64,000 nt of DNA from Sclerotinia nivalis (taxonomy: Eukaryota; Ascomycota; Leotiomycetes; Helotiales; Sclerotiniaceae): contig JAPEIS010000003.1 of the NCBI GenBank assembly GCA_029531795.1, positions 558,001 through 622,000 on the forward strand. The letters run 5' to 3'. This document shows positions 37,498-48,550 of this stretch, one piece after another. The position numbers were made by a program, and so were the translations under genes. Position 1 is the stretch's first letter. Each line of letters opens with the position of its first letter. Below the pieces are notes generated by a model. That model worked only from the letters and a program-made list of their open reading frames with translations, was not told where the DNA came from and ran no database searches.

Positions 37498-37800
37498 AGT
37501 GAGAAGTGAGGAATAAGGAGTAGATGAGGAGTGAGGAGTGACAAATAGATAGAGATAAAGGGGGGAGGAATAATGAGAGGAGAGGATGAGGGAAAGCGGA
37601 GGAGAAGGGGTAAGGGAAAGAGGATGAAGAAAAGGGGATTAAAAAAAAAGGGGGATATAGAAGATGGGATGAGGAAAAGGGGATGAGGGAGAGGATGATG
37701 AGGAGATGGAGGGTATGAGGTAGAGGGGGTGAGGGGATGAGGATATGTAGTGGATATCTTGGTAGAGGGGGAGGGGGAGGGGAGCAGACGGAACGGGGAG
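37498..37800 (+). repeat. Polypurine (GA-rich) tract
   Basis: About 300 bases are almost entirely G and A with scattered T and only a handful of C, including runs such as GGGGGAGGGGGAGGGGAG. Purine-rich sequence already begins after 37130. Such asymmetric tracts can form triplex DNA. No coding signal. Confidence 0.8.
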
Positions 37801-38648
37801 CAAAGTGTGCATCATATGAGGTTTCTTGAAATGTTTGGATTGGAGTTTTTAACTTTTAATATGATCATGGTGAAAATGAGAAGATAGGTATTGGTAGTAA
37901 GTAGAGGAAGGAGAGGCGAGAGCTGATACGATGCGTGTGATGAGGATATAATGAGAGTTTGAGATGGATGGCTAAGGACTTTGGGTTTATGATTTGCAGA
38001 GGTTCGTTTGAGAGAAATTGGTAAAGAGAGATTGTTTATAAAAAGATGTTTAGAGCTTTAGATTTCTAGATAGCTGAATACTAGATATTGAATAGATACT
38101 AAGATCTTATATTATAATACAAATAGTAGAAAAGATAAATATAAAAAGAAGGAAGGAAAGAGAAAAAGAAAGGCATGTAATAAATATTTTTGAATATTAG
38201 CAAGGAAAAACTATATGTACTATATATGTTAGATATAGATATCTGACTGAAAGAAAAAAAAACAGTTTAAAATAGGTGGATGTACAATCGTAAGATGATG
38301 GATCGATCGTATTCATATATCAAGAATAAATGAGTAGGTGCTCAATGTATATATGTGTGTGTGTATGTATCTGGAAGAAATCTATTTCTCTATTCCATTT
38401 CATATCGTGGTATCGTGTTGTAATTATCCTTCTGCTCATCCATCCATTCATCCATCCATTCATCCATCGAATCTCATCTAACAAAGAGACGGATAGAGAA
38501 ACCCATGCAAATGCAAGTAAAAGAACCTATATACAGTAAACGGCAAGTTTCATCCTCATCATGAATGATATCCCTATTCCATCCCAAACACCATTAAAGT
38601 AAACCCATTCCATCCATCATTCGCAGCTCATTAAAGTGAGAGAAAAGA
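37801..38648. other. Downstream spacer with CATC microsatellite
   Basis: AT-rich convergent spacer between the quinone reductase and the permease. A CATCCATCCATT-type microsatellite lies at 38437-38468. No gene. Confidence 0.5.
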
Positions 38649-40130
38649 TTAAATAGTTTCCTTCTGCTCAACACTCATATTCTTATCCCCATCATAATGA
38701 ACATTCTCCACCACACCCCCCAAAGCACTCCCCTCAAACCGAGCAGAAACCACATTCTTAACCCTCATAATATATCTCCCGTGTCTAACCCAATGAAAAG
38801 TAACATAGCCCAACACGTAAACAAACCCCACCAACGGAACCACATACGAGATTCTCGTACCCGCCGAATCGGCAATGGCTCCTTGGATAGGAGGAAATAC
38901 CGCGCCGCCAGATACACCCATGACGAGAATCCCCGCTCCGCGACGAGTATGTCGGCCGAGATTGGCCGTTCCGAGTGTGAAGAGTGTGGGATACATAGGA
39001 GCCTCGAAGAAAAAGAGAAGGATGAGTATCACCACCGACCCTTTTCCATGCCACGCAGAAACAACGGCGGTAAAAGCGATAGCGAAAACCGCATAAATCA
39101 TCATGAGGAAATCGGCTTGGAAAACCGTCGCGAGAGCGGTGGCGATAAATCGTCCAACGGTAAACGTAATCAAGGCGTATGAAAGCATATTGGAAGCTTG
39201 AGAGGAAGAATATGATGCATTTTCCGTAGCGTAATTAATGAAAAATGAAGCAACCGTGACTTGAGCACCAACATAGCAAAATTGAGCAATGAAGGCGAAA
39301 ATCATGTTGTATTGCTTATAAATTGGTCCTTGACCGATTTCATGCCCAAATTCATCGATAGCGAAGTTTTCGGGTTTGACAGTACTGGATTCGAGCATTT
39401 CTTCGGAAACTTCAGGAAGTTTGGCGACGAGGAAGAGCACGGCGATGGCGGCACCGGCACATGCAACGGCTAGGTAGACGAATTGAACATTGGTTAAATT
39501 GTGAGCATTTTCGCCGGTGAAGAAATATTTTCCGGCGATTAAAGGACCGATGAAGGAAGCGACTCCGTTCCATGATTGACAGAATTGAAGACGAGCGGAT
39601 GCAGATGCTGGGTCACCGATTACAACGGCGTAGGAGTTGGCTGCCGTTTCGAGAGTAGCGAGTCCACATGCGATGACCAATGTGCAAGCGCAAAACCCAC
39701 CAAATGAGGCGATTCGATTTTGATATGTGGAGAAATGAGCAGTTGGCCTTGGAATTGTTAGTTACGATTTGGATATTATCGAATTGTGAAGAAATGTATA
39801 AACCTACCAGAACATAATAGCACCAAGTGAATAAAGTGAAAGACCCATCAAGATAGTTATCTTATAACCCTTGCGCTTCATGACTTCGGCGGCAATAGGT
39901 GAGAAGAGTAGATACCCACCACCAAAGTAAACTACTTGAAGACCGGTAGATTGAAGTTTTGTAATATCGAGAACGGTTTGGAAATGTTTGTTGAGAACAT
40001 CGAGTAATCCGTAGGAGAAACCCCATAGAAAGAATAGGGAGATGACGAGGGAGAGTGGAAAGATGAGGGCTCTTCCTCTGAGGAAACCTGCTGAGAGGGG
40101 TGTAGTGGAAATTGGAATTCCACCGGCCAT
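38649..40130 (-). CDS. MFS permease, L-fucose/glucose-galactose (FucP) type
   Basis: Two exons (40130-39808, 39747-38649) give 473 residues. FucP-type carriers are proton symporters for sugars at the plasma membrane; the substrate here is unproven. Twelve hydrophobic segments can be counted. Family blocks include LSLVISLFFLWGFSYGLLDVLNKHFQ at the first helix (the FFLWGF motif), GLQVVYFGGGYLLFSPIAAEVMKRKGYK, LETAANSYAVVIGD, and TRRGAGILVMGVSGGAVFPPIQG in the C-half. The intron (GTAGGT...CCAAG, branch ACTAAC) restores MFWPTAHFS. I start at MAGGIP (40130); an in-frame upstream Met would add 25 residues without family support. The last 35 residues are hydrophilic and cytoplasmic. Confidence 0.9.
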
Positions 40131-43100
40131 CTTGAGGTATTGATCGGAAGTGCGATTATTGAGAAGAGGAGAGGAGAGGAGGGGAAAGAAGATGATAGAA
40201 ATCAAATCCTTCTATATAGAAAAGACAGAAGACCAAGTTCTTATTATAAAAAGAGAAGAAGATGATGTTGTTATTGATAATGTTACATTGAAAAGCTAGG
40301 TTACTCCATCTTTATAGGATTTCCCCATGATGAAGTTCCCCAAACCCCCGTCTCCATTTCTCTCCATACAATCAATCTTACCCCAGACCCATACAAATCG
40401 TCAATCATCCACAATCCACCCATACAGATTAGTACTCTGGACTTTTAACCCCCTTGACCTTGAATGATATGTAGGATTTGAACCAGGCGTTGACGATGAG
40501 ATTGAGATTATCTGATTGGTTATTTAGATTCTTATTCTTCATTTTCACAGACACTCCGAGTATATGACCGAAGGAGGAAAGTCCCGCAGTTGATCTATTG
40601 AAGAAACGTGAAAGCTAAGAAGAGAATTAATACATCTGCAGATAAGCTTCATGCATAGCTCATGCAAAGCTTAACCATTTTAGCATGATTTCCTCAATCA
40701 ATTTATCCGGACCAATCCTTAAATGGTTAAAGTACCTTTCTCCAGACTTATTATCCATCCATGAATTGAAGGAAATCTTGATCAAGTGACCTTAATTTTG
40801 CACTATGGAAAGTATATCCACTATCTCACATATATGCATGGAGGAGACACTTGCTACATTTTCCTCCTTTCCGCATGAGTTGTATCCGTGTGAGAGATAC
40901 AGACAAACTTAGCGGGGAAGACAAGGGAATGATATGGTGCGGGGGATTGGTGTTGCTTTCAACCCTTTCTAGTCTGCTTCTAGTTCAATTCTAGCGCTAT
41001 CTTCAGCACCAATATCACTCTGGCGTTAATCTAGTGCAGCATTAAAGCATTATTCAACGCTAAATACGGCGCCTCGTCTGTCAAAGTTAGAGCACAAGTA
41101 CAACGTAGTGGAACCTTATCGGCTTAATTATTGAGGTATTATAATGGAGGAGTCAATATGTGTGTATATTCTATATATATGAAAACTCTGATCTGGTCTA
41201 TATACAGCTTGCTTATTCAGCATAATCCCTGACATCGTCGGCAAAAAGCTTTGGGATCTTAATAAGCTTCGAATCTTTGCTTCAGCTGAACTTTAGTCTC
41301 CCTTCACCAGGTTCACATTAACTAAGAACAAGCTTCACCCAAGATCAAAACAAGCTCTCGTCGCTTATTGTTAATTCATTGACCGAAAAGCTTCTAGAAG
41401 CTTATCAAAACTTCAAAACGCTTCATGTGCTGAAACCTTCATTTTTGTCACAAGGTGAATGTGGCTTGGAAATTGTGTCAAGGGAAAATTCTATTGGGAA
41501 TGGATGCAAATATTAGGCGATGAGGCGCTTTGAGGCTCTCGATCTTATAAGGTACTGCGTATATGCCGTGGGTTGATTATTTTCATTGGAATGACATCCC
41601 CTTGACTACATTACTACACCTTATCAAATTCATCAACGCCGGTGATGTACCAACAAGGATATAAGCGCAGCTACTCGTCAGTCATACCATACTTTGGGCA
41701 TACTCAAGTATCCATTACATAGAAACCTGGAACCAAGTCTAGACTCTTCTCCATCAACATCAAGATCCACTACCTCCAACTACCCAGTTTCCTCATATTC
41801 ACTAAATACCTCTATATCTTCACAACCGCACTTCTTTCAGCTTCGTCCCTCTTTCATCTCCAGATGGGGTAATAAGTATACTCCACGAATCCACATACCT
41901 GATGCTTGCTCAGTGCTCACGGTACCTCGCTCCATAGTTGGTTAAGCATTTGACCATTTGATCTGTGCTGAAGAGCGGGAGCCTCAGGATCCATAATAGG
42001 TCCGATTCCTCCACACTCACCGTGTTTAGTTCTAGGGAAATACCCATGAAGCATCAGATTATCGAAGTGGACATGTCCCAATAAGACCTCTAGCCTTGTA
42101 CTGGAGTCTGGAGGAGTGCTCCGAGTTCGCTTCACTCCGCTGCATGGTCCATCTTCTTGAGCACGTGGTGTGACTCGATGGAAGCTTCATGTCATCTTGA
42201 GAAGATGAGAGATTTGGTACATACATATCTTCATGTACCCGTTTACATTGCATAACACTCATAATCTTCCACATTGAGTACACAGGCTATTATGATATTT
42301 GCATTCATTTCTTTTTTCGGGAAAATCAAGTGAAGTGTCATTTCCCTCTTATACGAAAACATTTTAAAGTCATAATGATAGCATAATTATACTTGTTTTA
42401 AAATCAACACGTTACTGAAAATCCTTCCTACTTTCTACGTTCTAATAAGGCTATCTAAACTTCAACTTCGATGAAGGCATGGAACATCCTAGCAAGACGC
42501 ACTATATATGAGATCTTATCACATCTGGCCCGGCTTATTGCCCAGTTATATGGGCATTCTCCGGTCTACAAATCCTGAGTGATACTTTAAAGTCAAATCG
42601 CGACATATCTATCACATGTCGTCCTGTCATGAGGATATCTCGAACCCCAATTTTTATCCATTGTCAATTCAAGGACGGACAGAACTTTCATCATCTATAT
42701 ATTTGCATTTGTGTTTGTTTGATCACTCAGACTATGAATAGATAACATAGATCCATTAAGCATACATATTCTAGACTCTTAAGTAGAAATTTGATCAAGG
42801 TTCCATTCCTCTAATTATTTACAATTCTTGGAATCATCATAACTGCAGCAAGTAAAATTTCTAGCAGAATATAGGCTATCATTCAAGAAACAAAATGTCC
42901 CTTTAAATCTTTCTTTTCCGCACAAGCTTTACTAGAAAGATAGAAAGATATATAGTAGTTCAATTTAATCTCGAGATTGATTACTTGTTACGAGCTTCAT
43001 ATGTTTATGTAAGACATTGAAGCCTTCCAAATGATAGTTCATCACAAGCAGAGAAATCCTTATGAATACTGGAAATTTTTGTGAGAAATGTGTTTCTGGA

Positions 43101-43378
43101 TGCGATACTCTATTGAGTTCATCCACTACAATCGTTCCATCTATTTATCCGTTCTATTCCACACATTTTTTCATCCATCTCTTGCTTCCGATTTCTATCT
43201 TCCCAAGCAGAAATTGAAGAAAATATCACTTCACTTCACCCCTATCTATTCATACCATCCATCAATATTCATAAGAGAAACTATCATTTCGAGCTAAACA
43301 TAAAATAAGTATACATATTATTTTCAATTTCTACTCATCTACAACTTCACACCCCAACCTCATTCTCCCTATCGCCAC
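40131..43378. other. Gene-poor stretch, 3.2 kb, with a possible relic
   Basis: No complete gene. On the minus strand 42283-41917 two overlapping frames look protein-like, one containing FDNLMLHGYFPRTKHGECGG, with an apparent shift between them near 42180. They may be a decayed 3' exon of an unknown gene. The rest is AT-rich with HindIII-like AAGCTT repeats (41240-41410) but no clear repeat unit. Confidence 0.3.
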
Positions 43379-45270
43379 TCAAGGACTAGATACACTAATC
43401 TTCGCCTCCTCCAAAAGCTCCTTATAAAACTCCGGAGTATCTCTAATCATCTCCTTCAAAAAATTTGTATGATCTTCATCATCACCCTCCTCCCACTCCT
43501 CCAACTTCACTCCAAATCTCATTTTTCTATCCTTCTCAACCCACATCAACGCAGCCTCTCTATCCTGTACCTCCATCTCCTTCTTTTCTTCTGCCTCATA
43601 TTTCTCATTCTCTTTTTCAAATGCCCCCGCTACCAAATTCGCAATCCTTCCTTTAGGAAACTTATGCTTCAAAATCCTCTTCCCCGATAAAGACCACTCA
43701 GGCAATGTTCTAAACATAAGCGGTTTACGCATCCGATAAGAAGTTTCAATATGCTTACACAAAACTCCCGAACTAGGTCTTTTATCCCTCTCAATTCTCA
43801 ACGCTGCTCTCACCGCTTTATTCAACGTCGAACTATACATTCCCTCCAACTCACCCACTCTTTCCGGGTTGATTTTCTGTCTGGCTTCTCTTTCCTCCTG
43901 TTCCTTTTTAGTTTCCCGTTTTTTTGTTCCATCCGCTTTTACTCCCTCTTCTTTATACTCACACGTCTTCGTTTGAGTTCCTAACATATACATCATAGCC
44001 CCTACACACCATAAATCAGTCTTCCCATCATAAGCATCAAATTCAGGCGGATCGCCCCACACAAAATCCAGCTTCTCCCCACCCATAACCAAGCGACCTC
44101 CCTTTGGCAAAAAATTGGCACCCCCAAAATCCCCTACCTTAACATCCGGATACATTCTCCTTCTCTCGGTCAAATTCCCCGTCTTCCACTTCAAAAAAGT
44201 ATTCGCGGGCGCCAAATCCGCCGTCATGATCATGACTCTCGTACGATGTTCCTCCATATCCATATAATCCGGATGTTCATTATGAAGAAAGGCTATCGCG
44301 CCCATTAACTGCGCATAGATATGCCAAATAAATAATTCCGGAGGATGTCTCCGAGAAGGCACATCTTGAATTTCCTTCCTCTTGGATTCATCCAAGACCG
44401 TCCGGTTGAAGAGCACCGCAACGCGATTTTCCTCTATGATTTTCACACACTTTTGATACCCGGCTTCATAGCGCGAAATTATATCCTGTAGGGTTCCCCC
44501 ATCACAGAACTCATAATAACTCGCGAGGATCACGAGACCCTGTTCACTCGGATCACTGATCTCGGAAGTGAAATCGAGAAAGGCTTCCAGGGCGCAGATG
44601 TTCGGATGCCCGCTCTTGATGTATTGTAAATAACACCGGTTTTCGCGATATCGTTTGGAAATCAGGTTTCGAAGGGATGTTTCGCGTAAGTAGTGGATGC
44701 TGGCTTCGGAGGAGGGCGTGAGGGGTGGTTTGTGGGTTTGTGGGTTTGTGGGTCGGTGTCTGGCGGTGGAGTGGCGGGTGCGGTTGCGCGTTTTGGTCGC
44801 GAGAGACGCTGTTCGGCGGTTTCGGATTGGATTTTTACGGCGTAGTGTTTTTGGGTTTTTTGGTTGAGGACGAGATCTAGGGAATGGAGAGGGGGGAAGG
44901 AGTTAGCTGTTTGTTCTTCTGTCTTCTTTTATTGTGCAGTAGAAGATCTGGTGTATTGAGTAGCGAGTATCTCCCACTCATAAATCCTTCACTAGTCCTC
45001 TTCCCCATCTCCCGCCTCCCAATTCCCCATTCTCCAAACCCAAATCTTCCCCAAGCTCAAGACCAAAAAAATAAAATAAAATACATACAAACACTCCCAA
45101 AACCCCCAGCACCCCAAGATCCCCTCAAAAATCTGTTCTTCCAATGCCCCAAATTTTGGGTCTGGCCGCCATTTATTTCGCCGTATTGTTTTGCGCGTTT
45201 TGCTTAGTGAGCGGTGGTAGTTTACTAGGCGGGTTTCGGCTTCGCTTATGTCCCAGGATGGGAGGGTCAT
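43379..45270 (-). CDS. Atypical protein kinase-like protein, reading frame uncertain
   Basis: Exon 1 runs from the ATG at 45270 to about 45089-45093. Exon 2 is 44876-43379 after a CCCTAG acceptor with branch GCTAAC. The C-lobe is clear: a TADLAPAN catalytic loop (HRD degraded to TAD), VGDFGGANFL (DFG intact), a WGDPPEF activation end and a DLWCVGAMMYML helix F. A Lys-rich insert and a long charged tail follow. The N-lobe strand with the VAIK-type Lys (HYAVKIQ) lies in a different frame of exon 2. That frame follows from a weak GTTTGT donor and ends at TGA 44664-44662. The better GTATGT donor (exon 1 to 45089) keeps one open frame of 559 codons, but it mistranslates the Lys strand. The gene is either frameshifted near the 8-bp repeat or not catalytically active. 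Confidence 0.65.
44727..44750 (+). repeat. Three perfect 8-bp repeats inside the kinase exon
   Basis: Three tandem copies of GGTTTGTG (plus-strand sense) lie between the ATP-Lys strand and helix C of the kinase. The unit is not a multiple of three, so each gain or loss changes the downstream frame. Confidence 0.9.
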
Positions 45271-45639
45271 TTTTGGGGGGGGGGGGGGTGGTGGTTGTGG
45301 TTGTGGTTGTGGTTGGAGATTTGGGCTTGGTATGAGGAATGGTGAATAGAGGGGAAAATAGAGAGGAGGTTGAAGAGTGGGGAGAATTCGGAGAAAGGGG
45401 GAAGAGTTAAAGATGGAGAATGTATAAGTGGTGCAGAAGAGAAATGATAGATATTGCAGCCAAGTATTAAGTTGATATTCCTCGTATTCCTTATTACGAA
45501 TAGCAATTAAAGTAAGTAGGTTAAAAGACATCTTCCCTACATCGGAATTAAAATAGGTAAAAATATGTTATATAGAATATTGAAAGCGCAATCTATCATT
45601 TACTTCATTTACCTCACTCTACCTCTTCTCTTCCTTTCC
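45271..45639. other. Intergenic with a G13 homopolymer
   Basis: Upstream region of the kinase gene. A run of G (about 13) at 45275-45288 is followed by four GTTGTG units. In the kinase frame this would encode polyproline, so I start the protein after it. No other gene. Confidence 0.5.
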
Positions 45640-46372
45640 TCAAGCTTCATCACCTAGCTTAAAAATCAAAACAGGGAATCGCAAAAGAAAAGCAAAAGCT
45701 TTGACAATCCCCCAAATCCTGAAAGAAACATCATCAAAATGTCTCTCATCTTTGTTAAGTAAGCCGTTTCGCGAACCTGCGTTCGCTACTGTTAGCATTG
45801 GTAACTTCTTTGGCTTTCTTGGTCTCTTCATTCCCTTCAACTACATTCCCCTCTCCGCCATCAGTATCGGGATGTCCAAGAGCCTGTCCAACTATCTCAT
45901 CTCAATTCTCAACATCGGATCGATCTTTGGCTGTATTTTCCCTGGATGGGCAGCAGACAAGCTGGGCCGATACAATATTCAGATATTCATGTGCACGGTT
46001 AGCTTCGTTGTCAACTTGGCTTTGTGGCTTCCAGCGCGTGGAAATGCACCAATTGTTATCTTCGCTCTCCTCTACGGTTTTGCTTCAGGCACCTTCGGGT
46101 CATTGGCTCCCGCCATTGTCGCTCAGATAACCAGCGATATGCGACAAATTGGCACCAGGACGGGCAGTATGTTTGCACTTGCCAGTGTTGCATCACTTAT
46201 TGGCAACCCAATTGCTGGAGCACTTGCTGCACTAGGCCCAGGGAACGATCAGTACATGTATTTGCCAATCTTTACAGCTGTCGCTATTGCTATTGGAACT
46301 GCCATTTTGGTGTTCAGTAAAAGCCTGACGAAGGGAAATCTGTTAAGAGCGCTTTTAGATTTAGGAGAGTAA
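45640..46372 (+). pseudogene. 5'-truncated MFS monocarboxylate-type transporter
   Basis: An open frame from about 45643 to the stop at 46372 encodes only the C-terminal half of a monocarboxylate-transporter-like MFS protein. It has a basic loop (NRKRKAKALTI), then SKPFREPAFATVSIGNFFGFL opening helix 7, followed by five more helices: SIFGCIFPGWAADKLGRYN (motif A-like), LALWLPARGNAPIVIFALLYG, SVASLIGNPIAGALA and a final helix ending near the stop. No ATG starts the frame; TTG at 45701 is the nearest. No N-terminal half is found in the upstream 370 bases before the kinase gene. A CTCAAG acceptor-like site precedes it. I read it as a truncated remnant. Confidence 0.75.
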
Positions 46373-46739
46373 GTTGACTTGAAGTCACAGCATTACGACC
46401 CAATCATCTTAGCATATTCCTTTCGGCTACTGTAACCATCACAATATGTCTAAAGTAACAGTAGACTCGTTATTGACCAGGAAATTGATCCATAAAAACG
46501 AGGATAATTAAACACGCAATCTTTGCGCTTTCCAATTGTTATTTTCTTTTTCCTCAGCCATTGTAGTCTTTTCCCTCCTTTGGTCTTATCCCAACCCAGT
46601 ATTAGATTTAATGTGTTTTTTTTGATTCTAAACCAACTACCTTCTCTTGAACACAATTGTAAGTACTAGCCAACTTTAATCTTACCCAAATGGTTCTCTC
46701 ATGATCATGATCATGGAATCACAATTTCACATCTATTCC

Positions 46740-46823
46740 AACGTCAGATTACCACAGTCAACGGATGATCCAGCAGACCCTCTCAACTGGAGCTGGGCGA
46801 AGAAACATGCCGTTCTGGAAGAG
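46740..46823 (+). pseudogene. Fragment of an MFS drug-transporter N-terminus
   Basis: Twenty-eight codons read NVRLPQSTDDPADPLNWSWA and then KKHAVL, matching the cytoplasmic N-terminus plus start of helix 1 of DHA-type MFS transporters (pattern PxxxDPxDPLNWxxxKK). The frame then runs into non-transporter sequence and stops within about 20 codons. It is a fragment only, on the same strand as the truncated MFS gene upstream. Confidence 0.6.
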
Positions 46824-47058
46824 AGTGGACATGAGAGAACTAGGCCACATATCTGCTATATAATTTGACTCAAACCTAGAATGGGAAATTCACATAAAAG
46901 GATACAAGGATGTGGATATAAATATGTATGTATTGTTCAGCTCTCTAGGGTATAGTGTATAAATCCCTTATAAAAAAATCTGCAGACAAACAAAAACCCT
47001 TCGTCCTATAAAAGAGTCCACCCACATCTTAAAATCCATCATATCATATCACATCACA

Positions 47059-48550
47059 TCATACCATATCCCTACCCATATAACTTATCCTCTGCTCATC
47101 GTACCCCACCCGAATATCCGTCCTCCTCACAATCTTCCCATCCGGCCTCGGAACCAATTCGAACTCCTCATTTTCCCTTTCCCGTCTACCCTCATTCGCA
47201 CCTCCATCTGCGCTACCATTTCCCGCATAATCTTCATTCGCTCCTCGCAGAATTCCCTCTTCACTTTTCCTACTCCAACTCGGCGTTATTTCTAAATTCG
47301 AACATTGTATGTTATCCTGTGGACTTTGCAGGCCATCCGATCGAGGGCTCCCATTCGGCTTATTTGGGCTGCAAGGCTGTTTCTTATATCCTCCCCAAGA
47401 ACCTGATCGTGGTCCCCCGGGTGCAGGATCGGAACTGCGATTGCTAGAGAAACCGAGGATGTGCCATCTGCATAGAAGGGGTCGGAGTGTAGAGATTGAC
47501 GCGGCAATTATGGCCAGGGCGATCTCGATCGTGGAACAAAGAAAAACAGGAGTAATATAGTCTTTTGAACGAAGATGAGAGGTTAGTTGAGGAAGCAAAA
47601 ATGAGAGTGGATTGTCAAACTGAAGGGATTTTCAGAAAGAATTAACTTACACAATGAATCTCTGACATTTACAAGAGCTACCAAATACTTAAAACGAACG
47701 ATCGTAGCAGAACTTGCACTATTGAGGGAAATTCCCCGTGTCAGCTCTCGATGCTTGAAGACGACAAATTGATTCCTTACATGATTCCCAAACCTAGGAT
47801 AATCACAATCGACACCTTTAACTGAGAAGTCATCCTGAGACCCCACAGCATTGGTATTGGCAAGAGGGCAAAAAGCCAATCGAAGAAAATCGTCTCGGCG
47901 GAAATAGCATATGCGAAATTTGTAATGATGCGAGGCTCCAAACATTTTCCTGTGACCAATGGATCCCATGCCGCTTTCAATGGTCTGCACTGTATACATC
48001 CAATGATGAATGTTACGATGGTCCATATCCAGATTATAGCAAGACTGGCCCAGATGAGATACTTGTAGAAGGGTCTGAAAGAGGTAATGCGAAAGAGGAG
48101 GAGCCCGACGCTTGTTTTTATTATGGCTGTACAAAGAATGTAGGCAAGTTCGACGATAATTGTGCACTGAATCTCGTTAATATCTTTCTATTCATTGTAA
48201 ATCAAGATGGAGCACAGTTCGTAATATATACCTTTACACCATTGACTAACCCATCAAAATTAAGTTCATTGGTATGTAACCCGACTCCATAACGAAGACT
48301 AATATATACAAAAATTGATGTGATAGTATACCCAACCTGCAAGTTCCATTAGCCAAGACTTACTTGGGGTTAACAAATTATCATCAGTGTATTCAAATAC
48401 ACTCACCAAAGCAAGAATAACCCAATAATCATCAGCTCCAAAAGTCCTCGATACAAATAGCCTCGTATAACATCTCAATCCAACACTTAACCATGTAAGA
48501 ACCAAACCTACAGTCACCACGGCGACAAGCTGAATTTGACGGTCCTCCAT
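47059..48550 (-). CDS. Rhodopsin-domain (PTH11-like) integral membrane protein
   Basis: Five exons (48550-48407, 48336-48232, 48187-47781, 47718-47673, 47619-47059) give 420 residues. The fungal rhodopsin-domain family (seven helices) includes plant-pathogen GPCR-like proteins related to PTH11; ligands are mostly unknown. Helix 1 is LVAVVTVGLVLTWLSVGLRCYTR, then the conserved FGADDYWV, QCTIIVELAYILCTAIIKTSVGLL, CRPLKAAWDP, ITNFAYAISAETIFFDWLFALLPIPMLWGL and CSTIEIALAIIAASISTLRPLL. There is no CFEM domain. The 160-residue tail is hydrophilic and Ser/Gly/Arg-rich. Exon 4 is only 46 nt; I chose donor GTAAAT because the nearby GTAAGT breaks the frame. The other splice sites are canonical. Confidence 0.82.

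Noticed and set aside
44992..45531. 179-codon minus frame upstream of the kinase
   Set aside because: Its upstream half is hydrophobic followed by polyproline encoded by repeats, and its downstream end runs into the intron. Only 45270-45089 is likely exon.
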